Shown here: positions 21,941-31,227 of the stretch, in pieces | How the letters are laid out: each line of letters starts with the position of its first letter | How positions within the stretch are numbered: position 1 is the stretch's first letter | Source of the DNA: Ensifer canadensis | GTDB taxonomy: Bacteria; Pseudomonadota; Alphaproteobacteria; Rhizobiales; Rhizobiaceae | Length of the DNA: 64,000 bases | Assembly: GCF_017488845.2 (NCBI RefSeq) | Contig: NZ_CP083372.1 | Coordinates: 124,001 to 188,000, forward strand | Direction: 5' to 3' | Notes under the pieces: generated by a model | What the model saw: the letters and a program-made list of their open reading frames with translations, nothing else | Told to the model about the DNA's origin: nothing | Database searches by the model: none | Made by a program: the position numbers and the translations under genes

Positions 21941-22052
21941 AGCGGCAAGCGCTCGAACAAGTCTTTCCCGACGTGATGTCATCGGCAAAAGATCAGACGG
22001 TCATCGCTTATGATGGCGGGATGTTAGGCTGGCTGCGCCGCTTGTAAACGCT

Positions 22053-22143
22053 CAGTTATGTGGAGTTGTATCGTGGGAAGTCGCGCGTCTGCGGGCTCTT
22101 GCGGTGTCAGCTCCACATCTCTGTGCAGTGCACGTTAATCGAG
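22053..22143 (-). repeat. Right terminal inverted repeat of the RIT element
   Basis: Reverse complement of the left repeat, running from TCAGTTATGTGGAG to CACGTTAATCGAG. It begins 5 bases after the ancestral ritC stop codon at 22047. Confidence 0.88.
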
Positions 22144-22647
22144 TAATGTGCAGCACAACATTACTTGATGATCTGGCCTACGTCACCAAGGACCAGGCCG
22201 AAACCAGCGTGCTCTTCGAACTCATCTCCGCAAGATATGAGCGGCGTTCCATCATGATCACCGCCAATCAGCCCTTTGGAGAATGGAACCGCGTCTTTCC
22301 GGACCCGGCCATGACGCTTGCCGCGGTGGACCGACTTGTTCATCACGCAACGATCTTCGAAATGAACGTCGAAAGTTATCGGCGACGTTCCGCCATGGAA
22401 GCCAAACGCCAGCGCGGCAGACCTGCCGCCTTCGCGACAATCAAAAGTGCTTCCCAGATTGTCGCGGAGCGACAATCAGAACACGACGAGACTCTTGCCA
22501 GCGACAATCAGCATGATACGGTCATCCCGACCGCGACATAAGAATCTCATCCAGATTGTCGCCGCCGTCTCATCCTGATCGTCGCGCTATACTCAATGGC
22601 TGCTTCACCGGGAGCCTACCCGCCGACGTCGTCGTGAGGACTACCCG

Positions 22648-23373
22648 TCACGCGGCCAATGTGCCTCCGTAGTGAATATCGACATCAGCCTCAAAGAAGT
22701 AGCCTGCACCCCGGAATGTTTTGATCAGACGAGGGTTGGCCGGATCCGACTCAAGCTTTCGGCGCAAGCGCAGGATCACGACATCGACGCTTCGGTCATA
22801 CACCTCTTCTCCACGTACTCGGCTCGCAAGCAAAAGCTGTTCTCTGGACAAAACCTCGCGTGGCTTTTCCAGAAAGGCGACTAAAAGATTGAACTCACCT
22901 GCGGTCAGCTTGAGCTCGCCTCTCTGTTCAGAGATCACTCGGCGTTGCTTAAGATTGAGCGTCCAACCGGCAAAATAGAAGGAACGGCGATCTTTCGTCC
23001 GTGGAATGACGGCCCGCTGGCGCAATCCTACGCGAATGCGGGCCAAGAATTCTCGCATTCCAAAGGGCTTCGGAACGAAATCAGTTGCTCCGAGTTCCAG
23101 TGCGACAACCTTTTCGGTCTCCTCAAGCCGATCTCCGCTGATGACAATGACGGGAATATCCGTTTTGCTGGTCAAATTGCGGACGATGTCCAGTCCATCT
23201 TCGCGACCCAAAGCAAGATCAAGAACCACCAGATCGACCGGATAACACGAGAGCACGCGATTGAGCTGGCCACCATCGCTTAGTGCGGTTACCTTAAAGG
23301 CATGCATCGTTAGATACTCCTCAATGAGGTGCCGCATGGCGACATCGTTATCGATGACAAGAACGTGTTTCAA
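22648..23373 (-). CDS. virG: VirG, OmpR/PhoB-type response regulator of the vir regulon
   Basis: A 241-residue protein. The receiver domain has the acidic pair in LVIDNDVAMRHL, the phospho-acceptor Asp in DLVVLDLALGREDG, Ser/Thr in VIVISGDRLEE and Lys in DFVPKPFGMREFL. The winged-helix domain has ELKLTAGEFNLLVAFLEKP, VLSREQLLLASRVRGEEV and SVDVVILRLRRKLESDP. The wording and 241-residue length match Agrobacterium VirG closely. It should bind vir boxes upstream of virB and other vir genes. It is on the same strand as virB and downstream of virB11, as in Ti plasmids, but 4.8 kb of insertions and relics intervene. No virA sensor kinase is in the window. An AAAGGTGAG ribosome site precedes the start. 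Confidence 0.95.
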   Translation of the reverse strand: MKHVLVIDNDVAMRHLIEEYLTMHAFKVTALSDGGQLNRVLSCYPVDLVVLDLALGREDGLDIVRNLTSKTDIPVIVISGDRLEETEKVVALELGATDFVPKPFGMREFLARIRVGLRQRAVIPRTKDRRSFYFAGWTLNLKQRRVISEQRGELKLTAGEFNLLVAFLEKPREVLSREQLLLASRVRGEEVYDRSVDVVILRLRRKLESDPANPRLIKTFRGAGYFFEADVDIHYGGTLAA

Positions 23374-23429
23374 TGGCTCACCTTTCGATCTTCAATCAAT
23401 CGTTTCTGATTGCCCGGTGCAGCTCTTAA

Positions 23430-24345
23430 CGGGCACTCCGTAGGACGAGACACCGGCCGCATTCCGGATCTGCCGGCAAACGCCTTTCGTTTAGGCCCTT
23501 AGGGCCATGGCGCGCGCACTCTTCCAACGGCGTATCCTCCAAAACTTCCGATGAACTCGCTTCTCCAGCAACGCGCTTGCCGTGCGCCTTTTGTCGCGGA
23601 ACGGCTATGTCGGCACCGAAACGCCCACCAGCTTGAACGCTCCGCGACGCGTCCAATATCCTCGACGCGATCGGCGTCCGTGAAGGCTACCCCCCGTGGC
23701 CCAAGTGGTCGCCGCCGGACGGAAACATGTGATTGCCGCCGCCGTGCAGGAGCCTGTCGAGTGCATTTGCGATCGCCGTGCTGTCGCCGGAAAGTTTGGT
23801 GAATGACAGGACAGCAGGGCGCCTCTGCGTCGCTGCAAGCGCGCCTTTGTTCACGTCCATGGCCTGCCAAAGGCTGATGTCGTGGTCGCCGCAGCGGGAA
23901 ATCAATTAGCGGGGCTGCGACAGTCGCATTGGTCACCCCGTCGACGAAGATCAAGTCACCAGTTGCTAGTTTGTTGTCTTTGTAAGAGTCGAACGCGATC
24001 GGCCCGTGCGTAGAGAAGTTGCAGACACCAACTTCGCTCAGCGATATCGCTGCCTCGTGCACGGAGGTGTAGACATTCACTTGTTGATTGAGCAAGGTGA
24101 CAGTGCTGGCACTGTCCGTCTTCGCCCACAGAATATACTTCCGCCGGGGGAAGACCGGATTGACATCGGACCAGATGACGTGCGCCCCGAACTGACCTGC
24201 CACTAAAGGTCTCGAAGAAGGGGCCACGAGCGTGTTGCGGCGCGAGGCCCTCACGGCAAAGACGAAGAAGACGGCCTCGCCCTCCTTTGCTGTCACGTGG
24301 TCCCTGTAACGGGTGACGATCTCCTTGACGCTGGACCGGGTCTGG
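23430..24345 (-). pseudogene. nodQ/cysNC-like sulfate-activation gene, heavily decayed
   Basis: Several minus-strand frames line up piece by piece with the intact nodQ at 62832-64000. From about 24345: [90 protein letters not shown] shift near 23905 leads to SLWQAMDVNKGALAATQRR and TKLSGDSTAIANALDRLL. In the intact copy that last segment is [19 protein letters not shown], so the APS-kinase P-loop is destroyed. Finally [16 protein letters not shown] near 23500 matches [16 protein letters not shown]. The GTPase part of NodQ is absent. A decayed nod box lies 200 bases upstream. This is a second, dead nodQ copy. Confidence 0.85.
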
Positions 24346-24554
24346 CGTGAACTAACCGTCGAGGTTAGCCAGTAGATAGAGAGCTCAAGCTGATTGTTGT
24401 TTTCACCCCAGCGGTCGAATGCGTTAGGCACGCACCGGCACGTCCAATCCTGACGCCGATTGGATGATGGCGCCATGTAAGCGGCGACACGACCGAAAAA
24501 AATCGAGCCCATCCCTCTTGAAAGCTTCCCTCTCTCTCCGCACCTGAATTCTTC

Positions 24555-24597
24555 TCTAATAGGACGCACCGACATTGGTAAAATTGATTATTCGGAT
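24555..24597 (-). promoter_or_regulatory. Relic nod box facing the nodQ-like pseudogene
   Basis: On the minus strand ATCCGAATAATCAATTTTAC then CAATGTCGGTGCGTCCTATTAGA closely follows the functional nod box before nodA (ATCCAAACAATCAATTTTAC then CAATCTTGCAGAGTCCTATTAGA). The similarity extends beyond the box: ATGGATGCCGCAGAATGCG on the plus strand at 24613 parallels the nodD1 start region ATGGATGCCGCACATGCG. The segment is therefore a copy of a nodD-nod box intergenic region. Confidence 0.75.
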
Positions 24598-24633
24598 ACC
24601 GATAATCTACGCTATGGATGCCGCAGAATGCGT

Positions 24634-25087
24634 CTACAGCCTATTCAGGAACTCCAGCCCGGAATAAGGGGGCGTCTTTATCAACGTCGGCTCCTTCATC
24701 GCCAACGTCGCCTCGAGATAGATTTGTGTCGTCTCGACCGATTCATGGCCGAGCCACAGGGGATAACGCCGCGATCGACGCCGGCCTGTAGGAGGCCAGT
24801 GGTCATCGTGTGCCCCAGACGACGCACAATGGCGCGCTTTCCGTGTAGTCGTAGACTTCGCGAATGGGGTGCAGCGTTCCTTACTCCCGTTACCAATGAC
24901 GCGCAGGCGAGTGATGTTCATCTGCGCCTCCCGTCTTCGCCGTCCTGCTCACCTCAAAAGCTTCCAGCAGAAGATCCTCCAGCGCTTCCACTAACCCTTT
25001 GACGTTCTTGAGCGGAACCTCAAGATTTTGACGCTCCAACTGTAGGACGAGCTGGTCGCGATTTTGATGTCGCCTGCTTCGCATCAC
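24634..25087 (-). pseudogene. Tyrosine recombinase relic with internal deletion
   Basis: The C-terminal end of a phage-type integrase is recognisable: LRVIGNGSKERCTPF, then in a shifted frame HTMTTGLLQAGVDRGVIP, then PLWLGHESVETTQIYLEATL with the nucleophile Tyr. The segment between KERCTPF and HTM, which should hold over 60 residues, is gone. An upstream frame (25087-24890, QNLEVPLKNVKGLVEALEDL) belongs to a small companion gene often found with such recombinases. Confidence 0.65.
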
Positions 25088-25370
25088 CCTTCTCCTTCTT
25101 CCTCGAAGGACGGGATCTTGCGCCTCTTGCCCGAGTCGCGCCGAATGATGCTAAGGCGGAAGCCAATTCATTAAGACCAGCGATGCTGATCTCGGGTGGT
25201 CCAAGTCTCATCTCGCCGCAATAGCGCTCATCGAACATCCAGTTCGGCAACTCACGGGAAAGATCGGGCCGCTCGTCCGTATAGATCGCCATCAGGCTCT
25301 TGCCGCGCCGATACGGCGAGACCTGCACCTTTCTCCCGAACAGCGGATGCCAAGGATATGCGATCGTCGC
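25020..25370 (-). pseudogene. Companion gene of a recombinase-type mobile element (DUF5372-like)
   Basis: From about 25370 the frame reads YPWHPLFGRKVQVSPYRRGK, then MAIYTDERPDLSRELPNWMF and RLGPPEISIAGLNELASALA, ending in a basic tail. The H-P-x-x-G-R-x-x start and the L-G-P-P-x-x-S motif are typical of the small protein coded upstream of certain rhizobial integrases. Its first ATG is 25328; earlier residues are fused to an IS66 relic. Function unknown. Confidence 0.5.
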
Positions 25371-25389
25371 AAAACGAAAACCGTATGCA

Positions 25390-25560
25390 AAATGTTGGTA
25401 ATTGGCCGCTCCGGCCCCGGAAGACGAACAGATGGCCGCTCATCTGATCGCGCTTCAACGTCTCCTGCACCATCAGCGACAGGCCGGGAAAGCCTCTCCG
25501 CATGTTATAGCCCGTCGCCAGCCAGACCTTCACACCGCTCGGGACGGGGCTGATCCTCGC
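25390..25560 (-). pseudogene. IS66-family TnpB relic
   Basis: The frame reads PVPSGVKVWLATGYNMRRGF, PGLSLMVQETLKRDQMSGHL, FVFRGRSG, the core of IS66 TnpB (usual: GVRVWLATGHTDMRKGF). It is joined in frame at its upstream side to an IS110-family transposase, and at the other side it runs out of family sequence. The result is a chimeric open frame of 292 codons made by transposon debris. Confidence 0.8.
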
Positions 25561-26476
25561 TGGATAGCGGTATGTCCAAGCCCCCTCTATCAGTGCGCGG
25601 CGTGCCCGAGCGTTGCCCGCCTTGGTGATCCCTCCGCGCCTGACGCGCTCGCCTGTTGAGCTTTCTGAAGGAACGAGTCCGAGATATGCCATCAACTGAC
25701 GGGCACTGTCGAAGCGACGGATATCTCCGATTTCGACCACCAACGTAACGGCTGTCATGAACGCGACACCGCGCATCGCTTGGTAGGTGGCGACCGCCGG
25801 GGCCATTGACCAAGAGGCCGGAGTCTCACCAATCAGTTTGCCCAGTCGATCAAGGCGAACTCCGGCATCCTCAACGGCCTGACAGTATTCGGCCAGCAGA
25901 ATTTGATGCGCGGGATGTTCAAACGCTTGGGATGCCAGCCACCGTCCATGCGCTCGGGTCCAGGCTTTGCGTCCTGTATAATATCGGCCGTGACGGAGTA
26001 AGAACGAGTGGAGTTGTTGTCGTGCCTGCTTTTGTGCCTCGAAAGCCGCGTCGCGGGCACGCACCAGGTCGCGAACCGCCTCGTGTGCTTCGTCCGCCGG
26101 CTCGATAAAGCCTCGCAAGGCTGGTCGCATCGCGACGATTTGTCTTCACCCGATCACTGGCATGCTTTGGCACCAATGACGGTGCGACAACACTGCATTC
26201 GTGACCCAATTCAACGATTTGCCGGTAGAGTCCATAACCTGTAGGGCCGGCTTCGTAGCAGAAGTGGAGCTTGGCCCCGCGTTTAGCCAGCTTCTTGACC
26301 ATTCCTGCGACGGATGCGGGTTCGGAGGAAATGTCACCCAGAAACCGAACCTCACCGTTGCGTTCGCCGTCGGCGACCGCCACCGAAATCTTAAACTTCG
26401 ACGTGTCCAAGCCAATGAAAGCTACGTGCTCGCCTGTCATGTCTTCCCTCGCTGATCGGTAGGTCGCTCTGGCCAA
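25560..26476 (-). pseudogene. IS110-family transposase, frameshifted and truncated
   Basis: The N-terminal part (26476-26070) has VAFIGLDTSKFKISVAVADG with the first Asp of the DEDD centre, FCYEAGPTGYGLYRQI and VKTNRRDATSLARLYRAG. A frameshift near 26080-26130 leads to the frame with MRGVAFMTAVTLVVEIGD and AYLGLVPSESSTGERVRRGG. The C-terminus is cut at about 25560, where IS66 TnpB sequence begins. It is a different lineage from the IS110 elements at 14-16 kb and at 26.8-27.8 kb. Confidence 0.82.
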
Positions 26477-26791
26477 TTCCAGAGCCCATACAATCTACAG
26501 CGTGGGTGAGCGGCCTTCACCAACGAACATACGGTCTTCTGTAACGGGTTCTCCCGAGTCAATCCCTTGTGAGCTTAATCCCTCGCCGAGTGCTTGCTTC
26601 TGTCCGCAGTCGGCGCTGGGCCGCTGCTGTATGGGGTCTGCTGAGGACCGGCTGGCCAATCTAGGAACGCGCAGTCACCTGAGTGCTGCTTGCCGTATGG
26701 CGGCCTAACCCTTCCATCGTCCCGGCGAAGGGACCTTGCTCCGGGCGGCTGATGGTGGTGCCCGCCCGAAAGCTGTCCTGTTGTCTCCGGC

Positions 26792-27829
26792 TCAGGCGGC
26801 CATTGCTGGCGCGGCCTTGTGGGGAATGAAGTTGGTTTTATCCCGGAGCATGTGATGCAACACCACCGCCAGCTTGCGGGCCAGCGCGACACGCGCCTTT
26901 CTAGGCCCCGCACGTCTGGCGACCGCCAGTGCCCAACACTTCAGATCGGAGCCTTTGACCGGTCGCGTGAGGATGACGTTGGCCGCCTCGTAGAGCGCGG
27001 TTCGCACGCCCACATCGCCGATCTTTGAAATGCGACCGCTATAGTCGGTTTCGCCCGATTGGTACTTCTTCGGCGTCAATCCGAAATGCGGCCCCACCGC
27101 TCGGGATGATCGGAAGCGCTCGGGAGCGTCGATGGCCGACACAAATGTCAGCGCCACCAGGACGCCGACGCCGGGCGTCGTCATCAACCGAAGTGCGTTG
27201 TCGTCCTGACGAGCCATAGCGCGCAGTTTGCGCTCAAAACCTGCAAATTCGTCAGCAAGTGTGTCGCGCACCTTCAATAGCGACGCGGCGATCGCCTCCA
27301 GTGTCGGATGACCCTCAATCAGCTCGCGGATCCGTGCCGCATAGGTGCGTCGCGTCGTCGGCCCGACCTTGAGGCCGAAGCCGCGCAGAATGCCCCGGAT
27401 GCTCATCTCGATGTCGTGAAGCTTACCCTGAATGAGCTTGCGGGCGGTCAGCAGCGCACGCACCTCCTGGGCCGGAAGGGATTTGCAGTGGACCGGTCTG
27501 AACCAGCCAAGCCGCATCAACTGCGCAATGCCCCGTGCGTCCTTCTTGTCGGTCTTGACCGGCATCGTCTTAAAGGCTGCCCGCACGTGGCGCGTCTCAA
27601 TCAGCTCGACCGAAAGACCTGCTTTCACCATCCCGGCATGGAGCCACTGCGACAAAGGGCCGGCCTCCAGACCAATTCGCTCCATCGCCACGCCGTGCTC
27701 GCCGAACCAGGCGATCAGCGCATCGGGTTCGCTGAGGATCTTTGCTTCCCGCACAATGCGGCCATCCGCATCCACCACGCACACGCTTGAGCATTCCAAT
27801 GACACGTCGATGCCGGCATACTGCTTCAT
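26792..27829 (-). CDS. IS110-family transposase, apparently intact
   Basis: A 345-residue protein with the DEDD N-terminal domain (MKQYAGIDVSLECSSVCVVD, LEAGPLSQWLHAG, VKTDKKDARGIAQLM) and the Transposase_20 C-terminal domain (RLMTTPGVGVLVALTFVSAI, GPHFGLTPKKYQSGETDYSG, with the conserved Ser region). Full family length. IS110 elements lack clear terminal repeats, so I do not define the ends. It lies between the virB operon and virG and has added to their separation. Confidence 0.9.
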   Translation of the reverse strand: MKQYAGIDVSLECSSVCVVDADGRIVREAKILSEPDALIAWFGEHGVAMERIGLEAGPLSQWLHAGMVKAGLSVELIETRHVRAAFKTMPVKTDKKDARGIAQLMRLGWFRPVHCKSLPAQEVRALLTARKLIQGKLHDIEMSIRGILRGFGLKVGPTTRRTYAARIRELIEGHPTLEAIAASLLKVRDTLADEFAGFERKLRAMARQDDNALRLMTTPGVGVLVALTFVSAIDAPERFRSSRAVGPHFGLTPKKYQSGETDYSGRISKIGDVGVRTALYEAANVILTRPVKGSDLKCWALAVARRAGPRKARVALARKLAVVLHHMLRDKTNFIPHKAAPAMAA

Positions 27830-28150
27830 GGTCGTCTCTCCGTGATGCTATGGAGCAGGCCATTCCTGACTCCGCGACACCATCATTGTGAGGGACGACC
27901 ACCAGCCTTTCAAACCTTGCTGGCTGGGCACCGCCCGTTACACCATCTAGTGCTTGCACTAGGACCGCACTCTTCAGCCTACCTCGGCAAGGCGGCCATC
28001 ACCGGAGGGGTACGCCGAGTCGCCCAATGCTAAGGCTGCGGGCGCGGAGCCACGGGCAAGACGCTCAATGAGTTAAGAAGCCCGGGCTGGATGATGGTTC
28101 CCGGCGAGGAATCCACAGCGACATAGCTAAAAGATAAAGGCTGTTGCACC
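27830..28150. other. Non-coding junction between IS110 and virB11
   Basis: No gene of its own is visible. The left part probably contains the IS110 left flank. The last 120 bases follow the virB11 stop and contain no strong hairpin that I can point to. Confidence 0.4.
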
Positions 28151-29191
28151 CTAATGCTGGTCCAGAAGACCAGCGACTGTTTCTCCGCGTCGACGCGCGT
28201 CGGCCGCCAGCCAAATCTCGCCAACTTCGTAGACGTCACCGTAGGTCCGGAACGGCACGATGACATCGATGGCCGCCGATAGCATGTCAATCAGCGTACG
28301 GTCCTCTATGGCAGCTCCTTGTGGGCTGCTCTTGACGAGCGAAAAGAGCTTCTTGAAACCTTGGACGGCATCGGCTCCGTGAATAGTCGAGATTGATCCT
28401 GGATGGCCAGATACCACTTCGCTGAGATATGCCCAAGCGGCATCGTCGCGCATCTCGCCGAGCAGTATTCGGTCCGGCCGCATGCGGAGACTGGCTTGTA
28501 GAAGCTGCTCCGCGGTCACCCCACCTACTCCTGCCCCATCCTTCGAATAAAGTAGCCGGACATGATTCTCATGTGGAATCACGAGCTCGAGCGTGTCCTC
28601 TATGGTGATCAGCCTTTCCTGCGGCGGAATGGCGTTAATCAAAGTCTTGCTCATCGTCGTCTTGCCGCTACCCGTGTGGCCGCAAAGCAGCATCGTCAGC
28701 CGCCCTGTCACGCACGCTTGCAGGAATTCTTCCAAATTACCGCGGGCGTAATGCTCAAGGATCTGCATATCCTGTTGAGTTTGGCGCTCCTGGCGGAAGC
28801 GCCATTGATTCCAGCGCGAAGCGTCATAGCGAGATGAGACTTCCTTAAGTTCCGAAACGCGAGAAGATGGGCGGCGGATCGTCAGGCTGACAGTACCTGA
28901 CTGAACTGCTGGCGGTAAACAAATCTGCAGCCGCTCTCCGCCTGGCAACTCGGTGGCGCAGAGAGGGCTTCGTGGTCCAACATCTTGCTTTCGTAGCGCT
29001 CCCGCTAAGATCGCGATATCTTCGAGATCGTCATAGGTCAGAGATAGAGGATGTTTCGTAAACGCTCCGGCTTGCCGGACGAAAGCCTCTCCTGGTCTAT
29101 TAATCGCGACCTCTTCGGTCCTTGGGTCCTCAAGCCATTCTAGTACTGGTTTGAGGAGCAAACGCAGTTGAGGATCTGCCTCGGTTTGCAT
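28151..29191 (-). CDS. virB11: VirB11, hexameric traffic ATPase
   Basis: A 346-residue cytoplasmic ATPase at the base of the secretion channel. Walker A is LCGHTGSGKTTMSKTLINAI, the Asp box ITIEDTLELVIPH, Walker B RPDRILLGEMRDDAAWAYL and the His box SGHPGSISTIHGADA. N-terminal domain residues 1-140 resemble the family (YDDLEDIAILAGALRKQD). Length agrees with Agrobacterium VirB11 (about 343). It is the last gene of the virB operon, 40 bases after virB10. Confidence 0.95.
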   Translation of the reverse strand: MQTEADPQLRLLLKPVLEWLEDPRTEEVAINRPGEAFVRQAGAFTKHPLSLTYDDLEDIAILAGALRKQDVGPRSPLCATELPGGERLQICLPPAVQSGTVSLTIRRPSSRVSELKEVSSRYDASRWNQWRFRQERQTQQDMQILEHYARGNLEEFLQACVTGRLTMLLCGHTGSGKTTMSKTLINAIPPQERLITIEDTLELVIPHENHVRLLYSKDGAGVGGVTAEQLLQASLRMRPDRILLGEMRDDAAWAYLSEVVSGHPGSISTIHGADAVQGFKKLFSLVKSSPQGAAIEDRTLIDMLSAAIDVIVPFRTYGDVYEVGEIWLAADARRRGETVAGLLDQH

Positions 29192-29230
29192 TGAGATCTC
29201 CGAATATTCGTTGTCGTTGGCCTGCTTGGG

Positions 29231-30349
29231 CTAGGGCCGGCGATGGCGCGCGCTCGTTGTCGCAGTGGTCATGCGAAGCTCGTATATATCTGAGAAATCA
29301 AGATCTCGAGCCACGAATATCGATACTGCGTCCCCCTGGTTCTTCTGCAGGGTTGGCGGGATGTTGATCGTCGTTTTAAGCGCCGTGTCGGCGGCTTGTG
29401 CCCCATTGCTTTGAAAGCTGTTGAGGTTAGGCCCGCCGGAGCTTTCTGTGTGCTGACTGGCGGCCTGGAACGCACCTTGAACGACGCTCAAGAGCATTGC
29501 CCCTGCGAAACGTTGCCAGAAGTGATTGTCCACCGTGCCCGGCATACCTGAGCGACCGAGCTCGTCAGCGCCTGGTGACGCGAGCGAAACTACGGCATGA
29601 TGCGGCGTTTCGGCGCGATTCCAGATCACAAAAACGCGCGCGTCGCCTTGTTGAAGGCCCCGCTGAATTTCGCCAATGACGGTTGTCCCGCGATCTAGAA
29701 GCACAACGTTGTTCGTTGCCCCGCGGACGTCTTGAGGTAGAAGGCACCTCACATAGCCAGGCAAGCTTGTATCGATCGCTGTTTGTAAAATGCAGGGAAT
29801 GATTGTTCCTTGCGTGATCGTGAAGTCAGGGTGCGGCAAGAGTGTGGCCCGGCTAGGCTCCTGGACGCCTGCTTTCATCCGCGTCGATAAGTCATTATCG
29901 ACTGAAGCTTCATCCGCGAGCCTCGAGGGAAGTTGTTTCGAGGTATCATCCTCTTTGTCCTCGCGTGCGTGGCCGGTGTCTTGCTCACCGCTTTCATAGG
30001 CAAAAATTGGCGATTGCTCGGCCCGCGGATCATTTGGTTCCGAGGAGCTCTGTGCTGACGGGGGAGCCTCCGGCTGACCAACTGACGGGGGAGCTGAACG
30101 AACGGGAGCAACCTCAATTGGTGCCGGACGAAAGGGCTCGGTGTTGGTGAGAACTGTTGTTTGAGGCGGAGTAGGTTCCACTTCTTTCTTTGAACTTCCG
30201 CTAACCCAGATTAAGGATAGTGATGATGCCACAATAGTGCTTGCAATCATCAACTTCTGCGGTCCTGAAAGACGCCGGCGAGTTGACTCAGAGACCAGGG
30301 ATCCGTCTGCATCTACGTCGTGCCCGGTTTGTGGATTGGCGTCGTTCAT
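29231..30349 (-). CDS. virB10: VirB10, bitopic core-complex protein
   Basis: 372 residues from ATG 30349, chosen because it overlaps the virB9 stop by ATGA; an in-frame ATG at 30376 would add nine residues. One transmembrane segment lies near residues 32-50 ([19 protein letters not shown]), followed by a Pro/Ser/Glu-rich periplasmic stretch. The TrbI-type beta domain has [60 protein letters not shown] and [18 protein letters not shown]. It spans the envelope, links inner-membrane ATPases to the VirB7-VirB9 outer-membrane cap, and acts as the energy sensor. Confidence 0.94.
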   Translation of the reverse strand: MNDANPQTGHDVDADGSLVSESTRRRLSGPQKLMIASTIVASSLSLIWVSGSSKKEVEPTPPQTTVLTNTEPFRPAPIEVAPVRSAPPSVGQPEAPPSAQSSSEPNDPRAEQSPIFAYESGEQDTGHAREDKEDDTSKQLPSRLADEASVDNDLSTRMKAGVQEPSRATLLPHPDFTITQGTIIPCILQTAIDTSLPGYVRCLLPQDVRGATNNVVLLDRGTTVIGEIQRGLQQGDARVFVIWNRAETPHHAVVSLASPGADELGRSGMPGTVDNHFWQRFAGAMLLSVVQGAFQAASQHTESSGGPNLNSFQSNGAQAADTALKTTINIPPTLQKNQGDAVSIFVARDLDFSDIYELRMTTATTSARHRRP

Positions 30350-31227
30350 CGACTTGCCCCTTTCAGAACGCGCCACACATCGTGTCTCACTGTGCCGGTG
30401 CCCGGCTTTCGTCCAATGGGATCGTATGCGCTATTCCAGATGCCTAATACCGTATGGCCATCTCTCAGGCGCCACTCACGGGCAACTGCGGGAACCTCGA
30501 CATAGTCTCCTTTGACCGAATAATTGGCGGTGGCTTCCTTGCCGTCCGGATTGATCACGTATATGGACGGGATGCGCACATTGCCTGGAAAGCGGAATAC
30601 AGTACTGACTCCGTTATCAAAAACCTCCAACGGCGTAAGCGAACGGTCGCCCTGTGCGATGTAATGGAAATTGTTGGCTCCGGAATCCGCGATTGCGGCC
30701 GGCTGATCCAATAAATGCTGAGCCCTCTGTTGATACTCCGCATCCGCCCGAAGCCGACCGACGATCGACAACTTTTCTGCTTGTTTTTGCCGAGCAGCAG
30801 CTTCGTCGGCAGGATAGACAAATTGCACACTATAATAGAGGTCAGGCTGCTCTTTGGTAAGCTGAGACATGGTCTTGGTAGAGATGCTGAAGACATATCG
30901 TCGGGTACCTGCCTCGCTAGCGGTCAGCACGACGACTGGCTGCGGCGGGAGGGCTTGGCTTGCCTTGAAAAAGAGATAGTGGCCGCGCGGAAGGGCTGCC
31001 AGATATTTGCTATTAGAGACGGCGACGGCTGTTACGGTCTCGCTGGCGCCGAATGTAACAACCAACGTGGCCCCGACAGCGGTCGATAGTCGGACGACTT
31101 GGTCAGGATTGTAGGCCAGATACCGCATGCGCGGGTCTAGTTTGCCGGCCGCAGGTGTGTCCTCCGCATGCGCGGCTATCGCTAAGCAAAGCAAACAGAT
31201 TATTGTGAGGAAGGTCCTTGTTATCAT
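30346..31227 (-). CDS. virB9: VirB9, outer-membrane core-complex protein
   Basis: 293 residues, the same length as Agrobacterium VirB9. It starts with a signal peptide ([20 protein letters not shown]). The CagX/TrbG domain is visible with [31 protein letters not shown] and [20 protein letters not shown], and the C-terminal region [17 protein letters not shown]. It binds VirB7 and VirB10 in the outer-membrane ring. It overlaps virB8 by 4 bases and virB10 by 4 bases. Confidence 0.94.
   Translation of the reverse strand: MITRTFLTIICLLCLAIAAHAEDTPAAGKLDPRMRYLAYNPDQVVRLSTAVGATLVVTFGASETVTAVAVSNSKYLAALPRGHYLFFKASQALPPQPVVVLTASEAGTRRYVFSISTKTMSQLTKEQPDLYYSVQFVYPADEAAARQKQAEKLSIVGRLRADAEYQQRAQHLLDQPAAIADSGANNFHYIAQGDRSLTPLEVFDNGVSTVFRFPGNVRIPSIYVINPDGKEATANYSVKGDYVEVPAVAREWRLRDGHTVLGIWNSAYDPIGRKPGTGTVRHDVWRVLKGASR

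Larger units (their letters stand above)
18677..22143 (+). mobile_element. RIT (recombinase-in-trio) element, about 3.5 kb
   Basis: Three consecutive tyrosine recombinase genes on one strand are framed by inverted repeats of about 92 bases (18677-18768 and 22053-22143) with almost perfect identity. This is the published architecture of RIT elements (ritA-ritB-ritC). It sits inside istB. Beyond the right repeat there are about 24 further bases (22144-22167) absent from a normal istB, containing the small palindrome AGTAATGT-N8-ACATTACT, so the true right end or a target-site remnant may extend that far. Confidence 0.88.
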
